A stretch of 33,555 bases of DNA from Aliiroseovarius marinus (GTDB lineage Bacteria > Pseudomonadota > Alphaproteobacteria > Rhodobacterales > Rhodobacteraceae). The notes under the pieces were generated by a model that did not search any database, was not told the DNA's origin, and was given only the letters and a program-made list of their open reading frames with translations. Where the stretch lies: positions 1 to 33,555 of the forward strand of contig NZ_SAIT01000024.1 of NCBI RefSeq assembly GCF_004360145.1, read 5' to 3'. The position numbers were made by a program, and so were the translations under genes. Below are positions 1 to 8,370 of this stretch, piece by piece; the stretch's first letter is position 1, and the number at the start of each line of letters is the position of its first letter.

Positions 1-1
1 T

Positions 2-217
2 ACGCCGCCCTACTGGCCCACTTTTGCGCCGCCCTTGACAGTACGACACACACCGCGCGCGGGCTATTACATCGGCCTGCCCGGGCAGGTGCAGGACATC
101 GATGGACGGACCTTCACGGTCGCCTGCGGTGACGGAAACTGTATTGATATTCTTGATTGGCAGGGGGCGGAGGTGCCTCCGAAAATACATAGTAAACTTG
201 GAAAGATGACGACATGA
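2..217 (+). CDS. Formyltransferase-like protein, C-terminal fragment (5' end outside window)
   Basis: The frame is open to the left edge, so only about 71 C-terminal residues are visible. They contain GLPGQVQDIDG followed by TVACGDGNCIDIL, which resembles the C-terminal oligonucleotide/sugar-binding (Formyl_trans_C) domain of methionyl-tRNA formyltransferase and related sugar N-formyltransferases. The N-terminal catalytic domain that would settle the substrate lies outside the window. The stop codon overlaps the next start by ATGA, indicating translational coupling to the PIG-L deacetylase. With a deacetylase and a DegT aminotransferase following directly, an amino-sugar formyltransferase is more likely than the housekeeping fmt gene, but that is inference from context. 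An internal TTG at 35 could be misread as a start; nothing supports it. Confidence 0.6.
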   Translation, partial: TPPYWPTFAPPLTVRHTPRAGYYIGLPGQVQDIDGRTFTVACGDGNCIDILDWQGAEVPPKIHSKLGKMTT

Positions 218-918
218 GCACGCTTGCCTCGACCGCATTTGGCGGCGATCCCAACGCACCGGTTCTGGTGATTGCCCCCCATCCCGATGACGAGGTGCTG
301 GGCGTCGGCGGCACGATCGCGCGGCTGGCCGATGAGGGCCGCGAGGTGCATGTGGCAGTGGTCACCAAAGGGGGGTTGCCGCTCTTTACCGAAGACATGA
401 CCGCCCGCGTCCGGGCCGAGGCCCGCGCTGCCCATGATCATCTGGGCGTGGCCAAGACCCATTGGCTGGACTTCCCCGCTGCCGAACTGGCCGAGCATCC
501 GCATGGCGGATTGAACGCGGGGCTGGGCAAGCTTGTGCGCGATCTTGCGCCGGGGCTGATATTCGTGACCCATCCGGGCGACATTCATATGGATCACCAG
601 CTGTCGTTCCTCTCCACTCTGGTCGCCAGTCGTCCGCATCAGCAGGACTATCCGACGACGATCATGGCCTATGAAACGCTGTCGGAAACCAACTGGAACG
701 CGCCCTATCTGACGCCCGCTTTCGTGCCGAATGTGTTCATCGACGTGTCCGCGACGCTCGACCGCAAGCTGGAGGCCTTCCAGATGTTTGCAAGCCAAGT
801 GAAAGAGCCGCCGCATGAACGCTCGGTCAACGCGCTTCGTGCCTTGGCAACCCTGCGCGGGGCCACGGTACACCGTCCTGCAGCCGAGGGCTTTGTCCTT
901 GTGCGCAGCGTGATCTGA
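214..918 (+). CDS. PIG-L family deacetylase (LmbE-like)
   Basis: A 234-residue protein of the PIG-L/LmbE family: zinc-dependent N-deacetylases acting mainly on N-acetylglucosaminyl groups. The N-terminal strand is followed by the hallmark HPDDE at residues 23-27, and HMDHQ lies at 125-129, supplying the likely zinc ligands His23, Asp26 and His128 and the catalytic Asp25. Length is typical for the bacterial family and there is no signal peptide, so it is cytosolic. The ATG overlaps the stop of the upstream formyltransferase-like gene, and only 11 bases separate it from the aminotransferase downstream. Deacetylation followed by N-formylation of an amino sugar would be a coherent use of these neighbours, but the substrate is not determined by sequence. 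Confidence 0.88.
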   Translation: MSTLASTAFGGDPNAPVLVIAPHPDDEVLGVGGTIARLADEGREVHVAVVTKGGLPLFTEDMTARVRAEARAAHDHLGVAKTHWLDFPAAELAEHPHGGLNAGLGKLVRDLAPGLIFVTHPGDIHMDHQLSFLSTLVASRPHQQDYPTTIMAYETLSETNWNAPYLTPAFVPNVFIDVSATLDRKLEAFQMFASQVKEPPHERSVNALRALATLRGATVHRPAAEGFVLVRSVI

Positions 919-929
919 GGGAGGGTTCC

Positions 930-2093
930 ATGTCCAACTGGCCCGTATTCGACGAAGAACAGATCGCTGCCGTGACCGAGGTGTTGCGCTCGGGCAAGGT
1001 GAACGCGTGGACCGGCCCCGATGTGTGGGCCTTCGAGGAAGAGTTTGCCGATTGGTTCGGCGTCCCCCACGCGATTGCGATGGCGAACGGCACCGTCACG
1101 CTGGACGCGGCCCTGCATGTGCTGGGCCTGTCCGATGGGGACGAAGTTATCGTCACACCCCGCAGCTTCATTGCCTCGGCCAGTTCGGTGTCCCTGAAAG
1201 GCGGTGTGCCGGTCTTCGCGGATGTGGACCCCGACAGCCAGAACATCACCGCCGACACCATCGCCCCCCTGATCACGCCCCGCACCAAAGGGATCATCCC
1301 CGTACATCTGGGCGGCTGGCCTTGCGATATGGCCGCGATCATGGATCTGGCGCGGGCGCATGATTTGTGGGTGATTGAAGATTGCGCGCAGGCGCATGGT
1401 GCGATGATCGGGGAGCAACATGTGGGCGGCTTCGGCACTTTCGGGTCGTTTTCCTTCTGCCAGGACAAGATTATGACCACGGGTGGCGAGGGCGGTATGT
1501 TGACCACTGCCGACCGAGACCTCTGGTCCAAAGCGTGGAGCTTCAAGGATCACGGCAAGGACTATGATGTGGTGTTCAACACCGAGCACCCTCCGGGCTT
1601 TCGGTGGCTGCACGGGGCTGGGCCGGGCACGAACCTGCGCATGACCGGGCCGTCGGCGGCCATCGGGCGGGTGCAGTTGAAGCGGTTGGCTGACTGGCGG
1701 GCACATCGCACGGCGAACGCGGGTATTCTGGCGCGGGCGCTCTCTGGGTTGGAGGCGATCCGTCTGCCCGATGTGCCGGACGATCTGACCCACGCTTACT
1801 ACCGTTTCTATGCCTTCGTGCGCCCTGAAGCGTTGAAAAACGATTGGAGCCGCGACCGTATCATCGCCGAGGTCTCGGGGGGCGGGTTCCCGATCTTCTC
1901 GGGGAGTTGTTCCGAGATCTATCGCGAAGGCACCTTCACGCGCTATGGTTTGGGACCAGATGCGCCGCTTCCGGTGGCGCGGGATTTGGGCGACACCAGC
2001 CTGTGTTTCTTGGTGGACCCGACTTGGGCCACAGAGCGCACGCAGGCGCTGGGTGACTGTTTGCAAACGGTGATTGGTAACGCGACACGGTAA
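930..2093 (+). CDS. DegT/DnrJ/EryC1/StrS family PLP-dependent aminotransferase
   Basis: A 387-residue fold-type I aminotransferase of the sugar-nucleotide class. The PLP-binding segment VIEDCAQAHGA sits at 148-158 (Asp151 and Gln154 contact the cofactor in the family), and the Schiff-base lysine is Lys180 in FCQDKIMTTGGEGG. Such enzymes transfer an amino group, usually from glutamate, to a keto-sugar nucleotide in O-antigen, capsule or antibiotic-sugar pathways. A strong ribosome site (GAGGGAGG) precedes the ATG. It follows a PIG-L deacetylase and a formyltransferase-like gene, suggesting a formamido-sugar on a surface glycan. The family also contains GDP-perosamine synthase and UDP-4-amino-sugar synthases, which cannot be told apart by eye. 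Confidence 0.88.
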   Translation: MSNWPVFDEEQIAAVTEVLRSGKVNAWTGPDVWAFEEEFADWFGVPHAIAMANGTVTLDAALHVLGLSDGDEVIVTPRSFIASASSVSLKGGVPVFADVDPDSQNITADTIAPLITPRTKGIIPVHLGGWPCDMAAIMDLARAHDLWVIEDCAQAHGAMIGEQHVGGFGTFGSFSFCQDKIMTTGGEGGMLTTADRDLWSKAWSFKDHGKDYDVVFNTEHPPGFRWLHGAGPGTNLRMTGPSAAIGRVQLKRLADWRAHRTANAGILARALSGLEAIRLPDVPDDLTHAYYRFYAFVRPEALKNDWSRDRIIAEVSGGGFPIFSGSCSEIYREGTFTRYGLGPDAPLPVARDLGDTSLCFLVDPTWATERTQALGDCLQTVIGNATR

Positions 2094-2104
2094 GAAAGAG
2101 CGGA

Positions 2105-2920
2105 ATGGGAACGTTTCTAAACAACCTGTTTCAAAAGTTCGGGGGCGGCGCAGAATTTAACGCGCCACTGGCCCCGGATCAGCCTTTTCTGGTGATTGGG
2201 GATATCCACGGGCAGCTCGATGCGCTCGACGCCACATTAGATCGCATCGCAGATGACCCGAAGCACGCCGATCTGCCCCTTGTCTTTGTCGGAGACTACA
2301 TGGATCGCGGCCCGCACAGCGCGGGGGTGCTGAGCCGGTTGATGGCGCTGCAAGCGTCGGACCCGCGTGATGTCACCTGTCTGCGCGGAAACCACGAACA
2401 GCTTTTGCTGAACTTTCTAGATAACCCGCCAATGAACGCGCCGGTCTGGTTCGCGAATGGCGGGCTTGCCACGCTGAACAGTTTTGGCATCCGTGCCACG
2501 AAGCTGGACATGCGTGGGGACCGCGTTCTGATGGTGCGTGAGCGGTTGAAGATGGAGATGGGGGACGAGGCATTGGGCTTTCTGCGATCTCTGCCCAACC
2601 TGTGGCAAACCGGAAATGTTGCAGTGGTGCATGCGGGTGCGGACCCTACCACGTCGATCACCGACCAAGAGGACGACGTGTTGATCTGGGGCCACGCCGA
2701 TTTCAGGACGCGGCCGCGGGCCGATGGGGTCTGGGTGGTGCATGGCCACACGATTGTGCCCAACGTGATGGTCCGTCAGGGACGCATCTCGGTTGATACC
2801 GGAGCCTTTCAGACAGGCGCGCTGCCTGCGGTGGCGGTGTCCACCGATGGCGTGCGCGTTATGGGGCAGGGGGGTATTCAGCAGATCTGGCCTGACCGGG
2901 ACATGCACGAAGCCAGTTGA
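2105..2920 (+). CDS. Metallophosphoesterase (PP1/ApaH-like serine-threonine phosphatase fold)
   Basis: A 271-residue calcineurin-like phosphoesterase with the full set of metal-binding blocks in order: GDIHG (32-36), GDYMDRG (63-69), GNHE (95-98), His176 in VHAG, and VHGHT (212-216). This spacing matches bacterial PP1-like protein phosphatases and ApaH-type diadenosine tetraphosphatases. There is no signal peptide or membrane segment. It begins 11 bases after the aminotransferase stop, so it is probably co-transcribed with the amino-sugar genes, although its own role there (protein dephosphorylation or a nucleotide hydrolase) is unknown. About 168 bases without a recognisable feature separate it from the creatinase gene. 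Confidence 0.88.
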   Translation: MGTFLNNLFQKFGGGAEFNAPLAPDQPFLVIGDIHGQLDALDATLDRIADDPKHADLPLVFVGDYMDRGPHSAGVLSRLMALQASDPRDVTCLRGNHEQLLLNFLDNPPMNAPVWFANGGLATLNSFGIRATKLDMRGDRVLMVRERLKMEMGDEALGFLRSLPNLWQTGNVAVVHAGADPTTSITDQEDDVLIWGHADFRTRPRADGVWVVHGHTIVPNVMVRQGRISVDTGAFQTGALPAVAVSTDGVRVMGQGGIQQIWPDRDMHEAS

Positions 2921-3088
2921 CAGAATCCACTTTCACGGCCACAACTTCCCCATCCGCAGCGATGGCGTCGCTGCCCTGTGTGCCACATGCACACCGGTCC
3001 GGAGATCAACTGCCCTGGACGCCGGGGAGTTTGGTTGGCCGGGCATATCCCATTCACGTCCCGGCCTCGGAAGATGGAGAGATGTGAT

Positions 3089-4297
3089 ATGTCACGCCCT
3101 CAGTATTTTGTTTGTGAAAACGGTGAAAAAGCCCCGCTGCCTTTCTCGGATGCGGAATATGAACGCCGCTTGGCCGGTCTGCGCAAGATCATGGCCGCTC
3201 GTGGTGTCGAAGCTGTTGTCTTCAGCTCGATGCACAACATCGCCTATTATTCAGGCTTTCTGTATTGTGCCTTTGGTCGCCCCTATGCCCTGGTGGTGAC
3301 CGCAGATCGCTCGACCACGGTGTCGGCCAATATCGACGCAGGCCAGCCGTGGCGCCGCTGCTACGGTGACAACGTCATTTACACCGATTGGGAGCGCAAC
3401 AACTATTGGCGCGCTGTAAAAAGCCTTGTCGGCAACGCCAAGTCGGTCGGGATCGAAGGCGACCACATGACCTTGGCACAGCGTGGTCTGGCGGAAGAGT
3501 TCCTGTCGGACAGCACCTTTACCGACATTGCTGGTGACACGATGCAGGCCCGCATGATCAAGTCGGCCGAGGAAATCGCGCTGATCCGCGAAGGCGCGCG
3601 CATTGCGGATGTCGGCGGGGCCGCCATTCACGACGCGATCCGCGTTGGCGCCCGCGAGATTGACATCGCTATGGCGGGTCGGGACGCGATGGAGCTTGAG
3701 ATCTCGCGCGCCCATCCCGATAGCGAAATTCGCGACACGTGGGTCTGGTTCCAGTCGGGCATCAACACCGATGGCGCCCACAACCCAGTCACCACGCGCA
3801 AGCTGGAGGGCGGCGATATCCTGTCGCTGAACACCTTCCCGATGATCTCGGGCTACTACACCGCGCTGGAACGCACGCTGTTCGTCGGCGAGCCGGATGC
3901 GGAAAGCCTGCGGATTTGGGAGGCCAACGTTGCTGCGCACGAGCTGGGTATTTCGCTGATCAAGCCGGGTGCGACTTGCTCGGGCATCACCGCCGAAATC
4001 AACAAGTTCTTCGAAAGCGAAGGCCTGCTGCAGTATCGCTCTTTCGGCTACGGTCACTCGTTTGGCGTGTTGTCGCACTACTATGGCCGCGAGGCTGGGT
4101 TGGAGCTGCGAGAGGACATCGACACCGTGCTGGAACCCGGCATGGTTGTGTCGATGGAGCCGATGCTGTTCCTGCCGGAAGGCACAGCAGGTGCTGGCGG
4201 TTATCGTGAACATGATATTCTGGTGGTCGGAGAGGACGGTGCCGAGAACATCACCGGCTTCCCCTATGGCCCGGGTCATAACATCATTTCGCGATAG
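3089..4297 (+). CDS. Creatinase (creatine amidinohydrolase), M24 fold
   Basis: The 402-residue protein closely matches the well-studied Pseudomonas creatinase (about 403 residues) from end to end as I recall that sequence. Shared stretches include FGRPYALVV, QSGINTDGAHNPVTTRK, GYYTALERTLF, SHYYGREAGLELREDID and GAGGYREHDIL. The catalytic residues align: His231, Glu261, His323, Arg334 and Glu357, counted from this start. Creatinase hydrolyses creatine to sarcosine and urea without a metal, despite its aminopeptidase fold. The ATG at 3089 is chosen because it gives the family length and follows GGAGAG at about 8 bases; an upstream in-frame start at 2978 would add 37 unrelated residues. The next genes encode an ABC importer. 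No sarcosine oxidase or urease gene is in the window. Within M24 the DMSP lyase DddP is related, but its sequence differs clearly. Confidence 0.93.
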   Translation: MSRPQYFVCENGEKAPLPFSDAEYERRLAGLRKIMAARGVEAVVFSSMHNIAYYSGFLYCAFGRPYALVVTADRSTTVSANIDAGQPWRRCYGDNVIYTDWERNNYWRAVKSLVGNAKSVGIEGDHMTLAQRGLAEEFLSDSTFTDIAGDTMQARMIKSAEEIALIREGARIADVGGAAIHDAIRVGAREIDIAMAGRDAMELEISRAHPDSEIRDTWVWFQSGINTDGAHNPVTTRKLEGGDILSLNTFPMISGYYTALERTLFVGEPDAESLRIWEANVAAHELGISLIKPGATCSGITAEINKFFESEGLLQYRSFGYGHSFGVLSHYYGREAGLELREDIDTVLEPGMVVSMEPMLFLPEGTAGAGGYREHDILVVGEDGAENITGFPYGPGHNIISR

Positions 4298-4654
4298 GAA
4301 CTGATTCTGGCGTAAAATTGCCCTGAAGGGTCGCGCGAGTGTCATCCTGACGGTGTGATTTACTCAGAGTAAAGAGAGAAACCCGGGCGGCAGAACAGTT
4401 GCAAGCGTAGATTTGCCCCTGCCGCCCGGTCACCAATCAACGGCTTTCCCCAAGGTCAGAAAACGGCAGGGTGAAGCGTTTATAAAAAGAGGTTTGGCGC
4501 GAACTGACAGTTAAGCTTTGGTGTGTAATGCGCGCGCAGAAAAGCACAATTAATTGTCAGACAGTAGGAATTCAGTCGAATTGACTGTTGATATCGCTCA
4601 TTTCTTCGTGTTGGCTGGTGCAAGATAAAAAAGAACATAGACCAGGGGGGTCAC
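4298..4654. other. 357-base intergenic region with several inverted repeats, probable control region of the transporter operon
   Basis: No gene is visible. The region holds four symmetric elements: TTTACTcagAGTAAA (4359-4373), a long hairpin with CCGGGCGGCAG (4383-4393) pairing with CTGCCGCCCGG (4419-4429) around a 25-base loop, the perfect palindrome ACAATTAATTGT (4546-4557), and CAGTCgaattGACTG (4573-4587). The GC-rich hairpin could end creatinase transcription, although no T-run follows it. The AT-rich palindromes look like operator sites. A promoter for the downstream transporter genes is expected here, but I could not assign -35/-10 boxes with confidence. The hairpin region was considered as a riboswitch and no known class was recognised. 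Confidence 0.5.
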
Positions 4655-5755
4655 TTGGCTGAAGCTGTTACCGACGACGGGTTTGTCGTTTTTGATCGTG
4701 TCCAAAAAAGCTACGACGGGGAAACACTGGTTGTTAAAGACCTGAACCTGTCGATCGCGAAGGGCGAGTTTCTTACCATGCTTGGGCCGTCTGGCTCCGG
4801 GAAAACCACCTGCTTGATGATGCTGGCCGGTTTCGAGACCGCAACCCACGGTGATATTCGCCTGGGTGGTCAACCGATCAACAACATCCCGCCGCATAAG
4901 CGTGGTATTGGCATGGTGTTCCAGAACTATGCGCTGTTCCCGCACATGACGATTGCCGAAAACCTGGCCTTCCCGCTGGAAGTCCGGAAGATGGGCAAAT
5001 CCGAGCGTGAAGAGAAAATCAAGCGTGCACTGGACATGGTGGAGATGGGGGCCTTTGGCGGCCGTCGTCCGTCGCAACTGTCCGGTGGTCAGCAGCAGCG
5101 TGTGGCGCTTGCCCGTGCGCTGGTGTTTGAGCCCGAACTGGTTCTGATGGACGAACCGCTGGGCGCACTGGATAAGCAATTGCGCGAAAAGATGCAGTTC
5201 GAAATTACCGATCTGGCACATAATCTGGGCATCACCACGGTCTACGTGACGCACGACCAGACCGAAGCGCTGACCATGTCCGACAACGTGGCGGTATTTG
5301 ACGATGGCCGCATTCAGCAGCTGGCGCCGCCGGACCTGCTGTACGAAAAGCCGGAAAACAGCTTCGTTGCGCAATTCATTGGTGAGAACAACACCTTGGA
5401 AGGCGTTGTGACCGAGATCTCGGGCGATACCTGTGTGGTCCGTCTGGACGACGGGGAAGAGCTGGACGCGACCCCGATCAACGTCTCGAAGGTCGGCGAG
5501 CGCACCAAAGTGTCGATCCGTCCCGAGCGTGTCGAATACAACAAAGAACGCCTGCAGGAAGGCGCCCATACGCTGAAAGCCGAAGTGCTTGAGTTCATCT
5601 ATATGGGCGACATTTTCCGCACCCGTCTGCGCGTCGCTGGCAATGATGAGTTCATCATCAAGACCCGTAACGCACCGGACGTCGAGCGCCTGAAACCGGG
5701 TCAGCAGATCGAGATCGGCTGGCTGTCGCAGGACTGCCGCGCGCTGGACGCATAA
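4655..5755 (+). CDS. ABC transporter ATP-binding protein, polyamine/opine type (PotA-like)
   Basis: A 366-residue ATPase subunit with Walker A GPSGSGKT (44-51), Q-loop VFQNYALFPHMT, signature LSGGQQQR (142-149), Walker B LVLMDEP (162-168), switch His200 and a C-terminal TOBE-like regulatory domain from about 250. It would power import through the two permeases encoded downstream. The start is TTG at 4655, just after a strong AGGGGGG ribosome site; the frame is open further upstream but no better start was seen. Closest known relatives are spermidine/putrescine transporter ATPases. Its position after creatinase suggests the substrate may be creatine or another guanidino compound, which is inference. 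A 116-base gap precedes the binding-protein gene. Confidence 0.93.
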   Translation: MAEAVTDDGFVVFDRVQKSYDGETLVVKDLNLSIAKGEFLTMLGPSGSGKTTCLMMLAGFETATHGDIRLGGQPINNIPPHKRGIGMVFQNYALFPHMTIAENLAFPLEVRKMGKSEREEKIKRALDMVEMGAFGGRRPSQLSGGQQQRVALARALVFEPELVLMDEPLGALDKQLREKMQFEITDLAHNLGITTVYVTHDQTEALTMSDNVAVFDDGRIQQLAPPDLLYEKPENSFVAQFIGENNTLEGVVTEISGDTCVVRLDDGEELDATPINVSKVGERTKVSIRPERVEYNKERLQEGAHTLKAEVLEFIYMGDIFRTRLRVAGNDEFIIKTRNAPDVERLKPGQQIEIGWLSQDCRALDA

Positions 5756-5871
5756 TCAGAATTGCTGCGGGGGCGTGGCAACACGGCCCCGGGCATCTTG
5801 CCAGGGAATTGCCATGCAGCCCGTCTTGCAATTCCGACCAACCAAACGGGCTAACTAGGGAGAATTAAAGT

Positions 5872-6978
5872 ATGAAACTTGCGAAGATGTTTATGGCCAC
5901 CTCGGCCCTGACGCTTGCCGGCAATGTGGCAACCGCCGAGGATATGGCCAACGAACTGACGCTGGTGTCCTGGGGTGGTGCCTATCAGGCCAGCCAGGTG
6001 AAGGCCTATGTCGAACCGTATCTGAAGATGCACCCGGAAGTGAAAGTCACTTGGGACGAAAGCTCGGCTGAAGCCGTGGCCAAGCTGCGCGCCATGAACG
6101 AAGCTGGTAACGTCACCTGGGACCTTGTTGACGCTGTTGCTTCGGACTCGATGCGTCTGTGTGACGAAGGTTTGGCAGAAGAGCTGAACCACGACGAAGA
6201 TCTGGCCGCTGCCCCCGATGGCACCTCGGCGTCGGACGACTTCGGCGACCTTCTGGTTTCGGACTGCTTTGTACCGCAGATCGTTTACTCGACCACCTTC
6301 GGCTACCGCAAAGACCTGGTTGGCGAAACCAAGCCCGACAGCGTTTGCGCCATCTTCGATCTGGACACCTGGCCGGGCAAGCGTGCTCTGCAGAAGCGTC
6401 CGATCGACAACGTAGAATGGGCTCTGTACTGCGACGGCGTTGCCAAGGACGAGATCTATGACGTTCTGGGCGAAGACGGTGGCATGGAGCGCGCTCTGGC
6501 CAAACTGGACACCATCAAAGACCAGGTTGTCTGGTGGACCGCTGGTGCAGAAACCCCGCAGCTGCTGGCTGACGGCGAAGTTGTCTTCGGTTCGACCTTC
6601 AACGGTCGCCTGTTCTCGGCCATCGCCGAGCAGAACCAGCCGATCGAAATGCTGTGGGACATGCAGTCGTTCGACCTTGACGGTTGGGTTGTTCCCGCTG
6701 GTCTGCCGGCAGACCGCAAAGCCCGCGTTATGGACTTCCTGAAGTTCGCAACCGACACCCAGCGTCTGGCTGATCAGGCTGCCTACATCTCGTACGGCCC
6801 GGCCCGTAAGTCGTCGGCTCCGCTGGTTGGTAAGCACGCCGAACTGGGCATCGACATGGCGCCGCACATGCCGACCGACCCTGCAAACTCGGGCAACGTT
6901 CACGTGTATGACTACGAATGGTGGGCAGACAACCGTGACGATCTGAACGCAAAATTCGAAGCTTGGCTGGCCAAGTAA
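5872..6978 (+). CDS. Periplasmic substrate-binding protein of ABC transporter (PotD/PotF-like)
   Basis: A 368-residue secreted binding protein. The N-terminus is a classical signal peptide with likely cleavage after residue 22 (NVATA before EDMAN). The mature part begins with ELTLVSWGGAYQ, typical of spermidine/putrescine-type extracellular solute-binding proteins. It delivers the substrate to the permease pair encoded next. The ribosome site AGGGAGAA precedes ATG. Codon use is noticeably optimised (runs of CTG, GGT, ACC, AAC), consistent with high expression, and a very stable hairpin follows the stop. The substrate is uncertain; adjacent creatinase makes creatine a reasonable candidate, with polyamines or other cationic amines the alternatives. 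Confidence 0.92.
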   Translation: MKLAKMFMATSALTLAGNVATAEDMANELTLVSWGGAYQASQVKAYVEPYLKMHPEVKVTWDESSAEAVAKLRAMNEAGNVTWDLVDAVASDSMRLCDEGLAEELNHDEDLAAAPDGTSASDDFGDLLVSDCFVPQIVYSTTFGYRKDLVGETKPDSVCAIFDLDTWPGKRALQKRPIDNVEWALYCDGVAKDEIYDVLGEDGGMERALAKLDTIKDQVVWWTAGAETPQLLADGEVVFGSTFNGRLFSAIAEQNQPIEMLWDMQSFDLDGWVVPAGLPADRKARVMDFLKFATDTQRLADQAAYISYGPARKSSAPLVGKHAELGIDMAPHMPTDPANSGNVHVYDYEWWADNRDDLNAKFEAWLAK

Positions 6979-6987
6979 TTTGAATGC

Positions 6988-7011
6988 GAAGGGGGCCTTC
7001 GGGCCTCCTTC
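6988..7011 (+). terminator. Intercistronic hairpin with UUCG tetraloop
   Basis: GAAGGGGGCC and GGCCTCCTTC form a 10-bp stem (one G-U pair) closed by a C(UUCG)G tetraloop, right after the binding-protein stop. No T-run follows, so it is more likely an mRNA 3'-end stabiliser or partial attenuator than a full terminator. Such hairpins commonly raise binding-protein mRNA over the permease part of ABC operons. Confidence 0.7.
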
Positions 7012-7090
7012 ACCCCCTATTTATCTATCTGATTTGTTTGTCAATTTAGCTGACTGAAACCAAGAAACGGCAACAGCCGACAGGGAAGAT

Positions 7091-8365
7091 ATGAGCGATA
7101 CAACTGATACCGGCGGCCCGGTTCTGGCCGCAGATGGAACGCCGCTGAAGCGCAGCCTTGCGCGCGCCTTGCGGCGACAGAAACTGCGGGCCTTGATGCT
7201 GATTGCCCCGCTTTTGCTGTTCATTCTGATCAGCTTCATCCTGCCGGTTGCAGACATGCTCTATCGTTCGGTGAAGAACGGGATCGTGGCCGACACGCTG
7301 CCGCGCACCGTTGTCGCGATTGCCGACTGGGATGCGGAGAGTGGGGACCTTCCAAGTGAGGCCGTCTATGCCGCGATGGCTGCCGACCTGAAAGAGGCTG
7401 CTGCTGCCAAGACCCACACCAAGGTCGGCACACGCCTTAACTATGAGAACCCCGGCATCGCGTCGCTGTTCCGTAAGACTGGGCGCAAGGCCAAGAAGTT
7501 CGACATCGAGGGCGTTGCCTCGTGGAAAGACGAGTTGATCGACATCAACAAAGACTGGGGTGACATCGATAACTGGCGCACCATCCAGACCTATTCGCCG
7601 CGTGTGACACAGGGTTACTTCCTGAACGCAGTGGACATGCGCGTGGGCACCGACGGTGCAGAACTGCGCCCCGAGGCCGAGCGGATCTATATGAACCTCT
7701 TGGGACGGACGCTGTGGATGTCGCTGGCGATTACCGTGTGCTGTATCATTCTGGCCTATCCGGTGGCGTGGATCCTTGCGAACCTGCCAATGCGCAAAGC
7801 CAACATTCTGATGATCCTAGTGCTTTTGCCCTTCTGGACGTCACTTCTGGTGCGGACCTCGGCATGGAAAATCCTGCTGCAGCAACAGGGCGTGATCAAC
7901 GACATCCTTGTCTGGATCGGCCTTGTGGATGACAGCGCACGACTTGTGATCATCAACAACCAGTTCGGTACGATCGTGGCGATGACCCACATTCTGCTGC
8001 CGTTCATGATCCTGCCGATGTATTCGGTGATGCAGACCATCCCGCCCAGCTATCTGCGCGCTGCGAAAAGCCTTGGCGCAACTGACTGGACCGCGTTCTG
8101 GAGGGTCTACTTCCCGCAGACCGTACCGGGTATCGGTGCAGGCTCGATCCTCGTGTTCATCTTGGCGATCGGTTACTACATTACGCCGGCATTGGTCGGG
8201 GGTACGAAAGGCACGTTCATCTCGAACCAGATTGCCTTCCACATCTCAAGCTCGTTGAACTGGGGTCTGGCCTCGGCACTGGGCGCAATCCTTCTGGCGG
8301 TCGTTCTGGTCCTGTACTGGGCGTATGACAAGATCGTCGGCATTGACAACGTGAAGCTGGGGTAA
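7091..8365 (+). CDS. ABC transporter permease (PotB-like) with long periplasmic insertion
   Basis: A 424-residue inner-membrane permease. The first membrane segment lies at about 33-58 (LMLIAPLLLFILISFILP); the others begin only at about 208 and run to the C-terminus. The EAA coupling loop reads LRAAKSLGATDWTAFWRVYF, the cytosolic contact for the ATPase. The roughly 150 residues between TM1 and TM2 are hydrophilic and much longer than in E. coli PotB (about 285 residues in total), giving a large predicted periplasmic loop. The ATG follows AGGGAAG at a normal distance. It forms a heterodimer with the next permease, 5 bases downstream. Two-permease polyamine/opine importers are the family; the substrate here is unproven. 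Confidence 0.9.
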   Translation: MSDTTDTGGPVLAADGTPLKRSLARALRRQKLRALMLIAPLLLFILISFILPVADMLYRSVKNGIVADTLPRTVVAIADWDAESGDLPSEAVYAAMAADLKEAAAAKTHTKVGTRLNYENPGIASLFRKTGRKAKKFDIEGVASWKDELIDINKDWGDIDNWRTIQTYSPRVTQGYFLNAVDMRVGTDGAELRPEAERIYMNLLGRTLWMSLAITVCCIILAYPVAWILANLPMRKANILMILVLLPFWTSLLVRTSAWKILLQQQGVINDILVWIGLVDDSARLVIINNQFGTIVAMTHILLPFMILPMYSVMQTIPPSYLRAAKSLGATDWTAFWRVYFPQTVPGIGAGSILVFILAIGYYITPALVGGTKGTFISNQIAFHISSSLNWGLASALGAILLAVVLVLYWAYDKIVGIDNVKLG

Positions 8366-8370
8366 CGGAC

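Noticed and set aside
2978-3088. 37-codon N-terminal extension of creatinase
   Set aside because: Exceeds family length and has no similarity; ATG at 3089 has a good ribosome site.
4381-4430. GC-rich hairpin considered as a glycine or guanidine riboswitch
   Set aside because: The conserved core of neither class was recognised; retained only as an unassigned hairpin.
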